Shown one piece after another: positions 5,056 through 5,181 of a stretch of DNA of 5,181 nucleotides. This stretch comes from Thermoplasmatota archaeon (GTDB taxonomy: Archaea > Thermoplasmatota > E2 > JACPAO01 > JAHFTW01). Each line of letters starts with the position of its first letter. The first letter of the stretch is position 1. The position numbers and the translations under genes are program-made. The stretch lies in the NCBI GenBank assembly GCA_028289805.1, contig JANQNI010000364.1, positions 1-5,181 of the forward strand, written 5' to 3'. Under the pieces are notes generated by a model, which was not told the origin of the DNA, did not search any database, and saw only the letters and a list, made by a program, of their open reading frames with translations.

Positions 5056-5181
5056 AACTCCACCCCAGCCTCGTCCACGCTGAAGCAGTGCTGGATGCAC
5101 GCGGTACTGCCGGACAAATCGTGGCGGCGGTGCGGGCGTCGCCGGGGTTGCCGGTTCGGGGGCTACTGCATCGCGTGCGGT
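5052..5181 (+). CDS. Unrecognised protein, N-terminal 43 residues (cut by window edge)
   Basis: Starts at ATG 5052 within an ATGA overlap, with GGAGTGG (5041-5047) upstream, and is open to the window end. The visible part is basic and helical: AEAVLDARGTAGQIVAAVR then SPGLPVRGLLHRVR. Two helices joined by a short turn could be the start of a helix-turn-helix domain, but too little is visible to assign it. It continues the coupled small-gene operon. Confidence 0.5.
   Translation, partial: MKLHPSLVHAEAVLDARGTAGQIVAAVRASPGLPVRGLLHRVR

Noticed and set aside
1..5181. CRISPR array, tRNA, rRNA or insertion-sequence ends
   Set aside because: No regularly spaced repeats, no cloverleaf-like stretch, no rRNA-like sequence and no transposase or terminal inverted repeats were seen.

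Overview
The window is GC-rich and gene-dense and most likely comes from a GC-rich euryarchaeon-type archaeon; the exact lineage cannot be named. The signs are an AT-rich TATA-like box about 24 nt upstream of a GTG start (a leaderless arrangement typical of archaea), two secreted or membrane proteins in the style common in archaeal envelopes (a lone FnIII-like domain, and a type I membrane protein with a cytoplasmic TPR-like tail), and a very small ribbon-helix-helix (RHH) regulator of a form frequent in archaea. A bacterial host is not excluded.

Left part (1-1337, minus strand): a two-gene overlapping operon. A flavoprotein of the FAD/NAD(P) monooxygenase-like (CzcO-type) fold with a Cys-rich C-terminal tail is followed by the 5' end of a P-loop GTPase. 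The GTPase's G1-to-G2 spacing and motif order resemble the FeoB G domain. Together they suggest redox handling coupled to metal transport, but the GTPase runs off the window edge.

Middle (1338-3856, plus strand): a 464-nt spacer holds the flavoprotein promoter, one doubtful small ORF and a TATA/repeat element. It is followed by a two-gene pair: a small secreted FnIII-like protein and, 6 nt later, a 505-aa membrane protein with an outside domain and an inside helical-repeat domain. They probably act together at the cell surface. The second gene ends tail-to-tail with the next gene, with the stop codons overlapping.

Right part (3853-5181): a small RHH DNA-binding protein on the minus strand faces, across a structured 287-nt spacer with several inverted repeats, a rightward run of four very small genes joined by GTGA/ATGA stop-start overlaps. 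Each of the four is preceded by a GGAGT-type ribosome site. None is recognised. This layout of divergent small repressor, operator-like palindromes and tightly overlapped small genes is typical of regulatory or early regions of integrated elements, plasmids or viruses, and is the part most likely to hold something undescribed. The cluster continues beyond the window.
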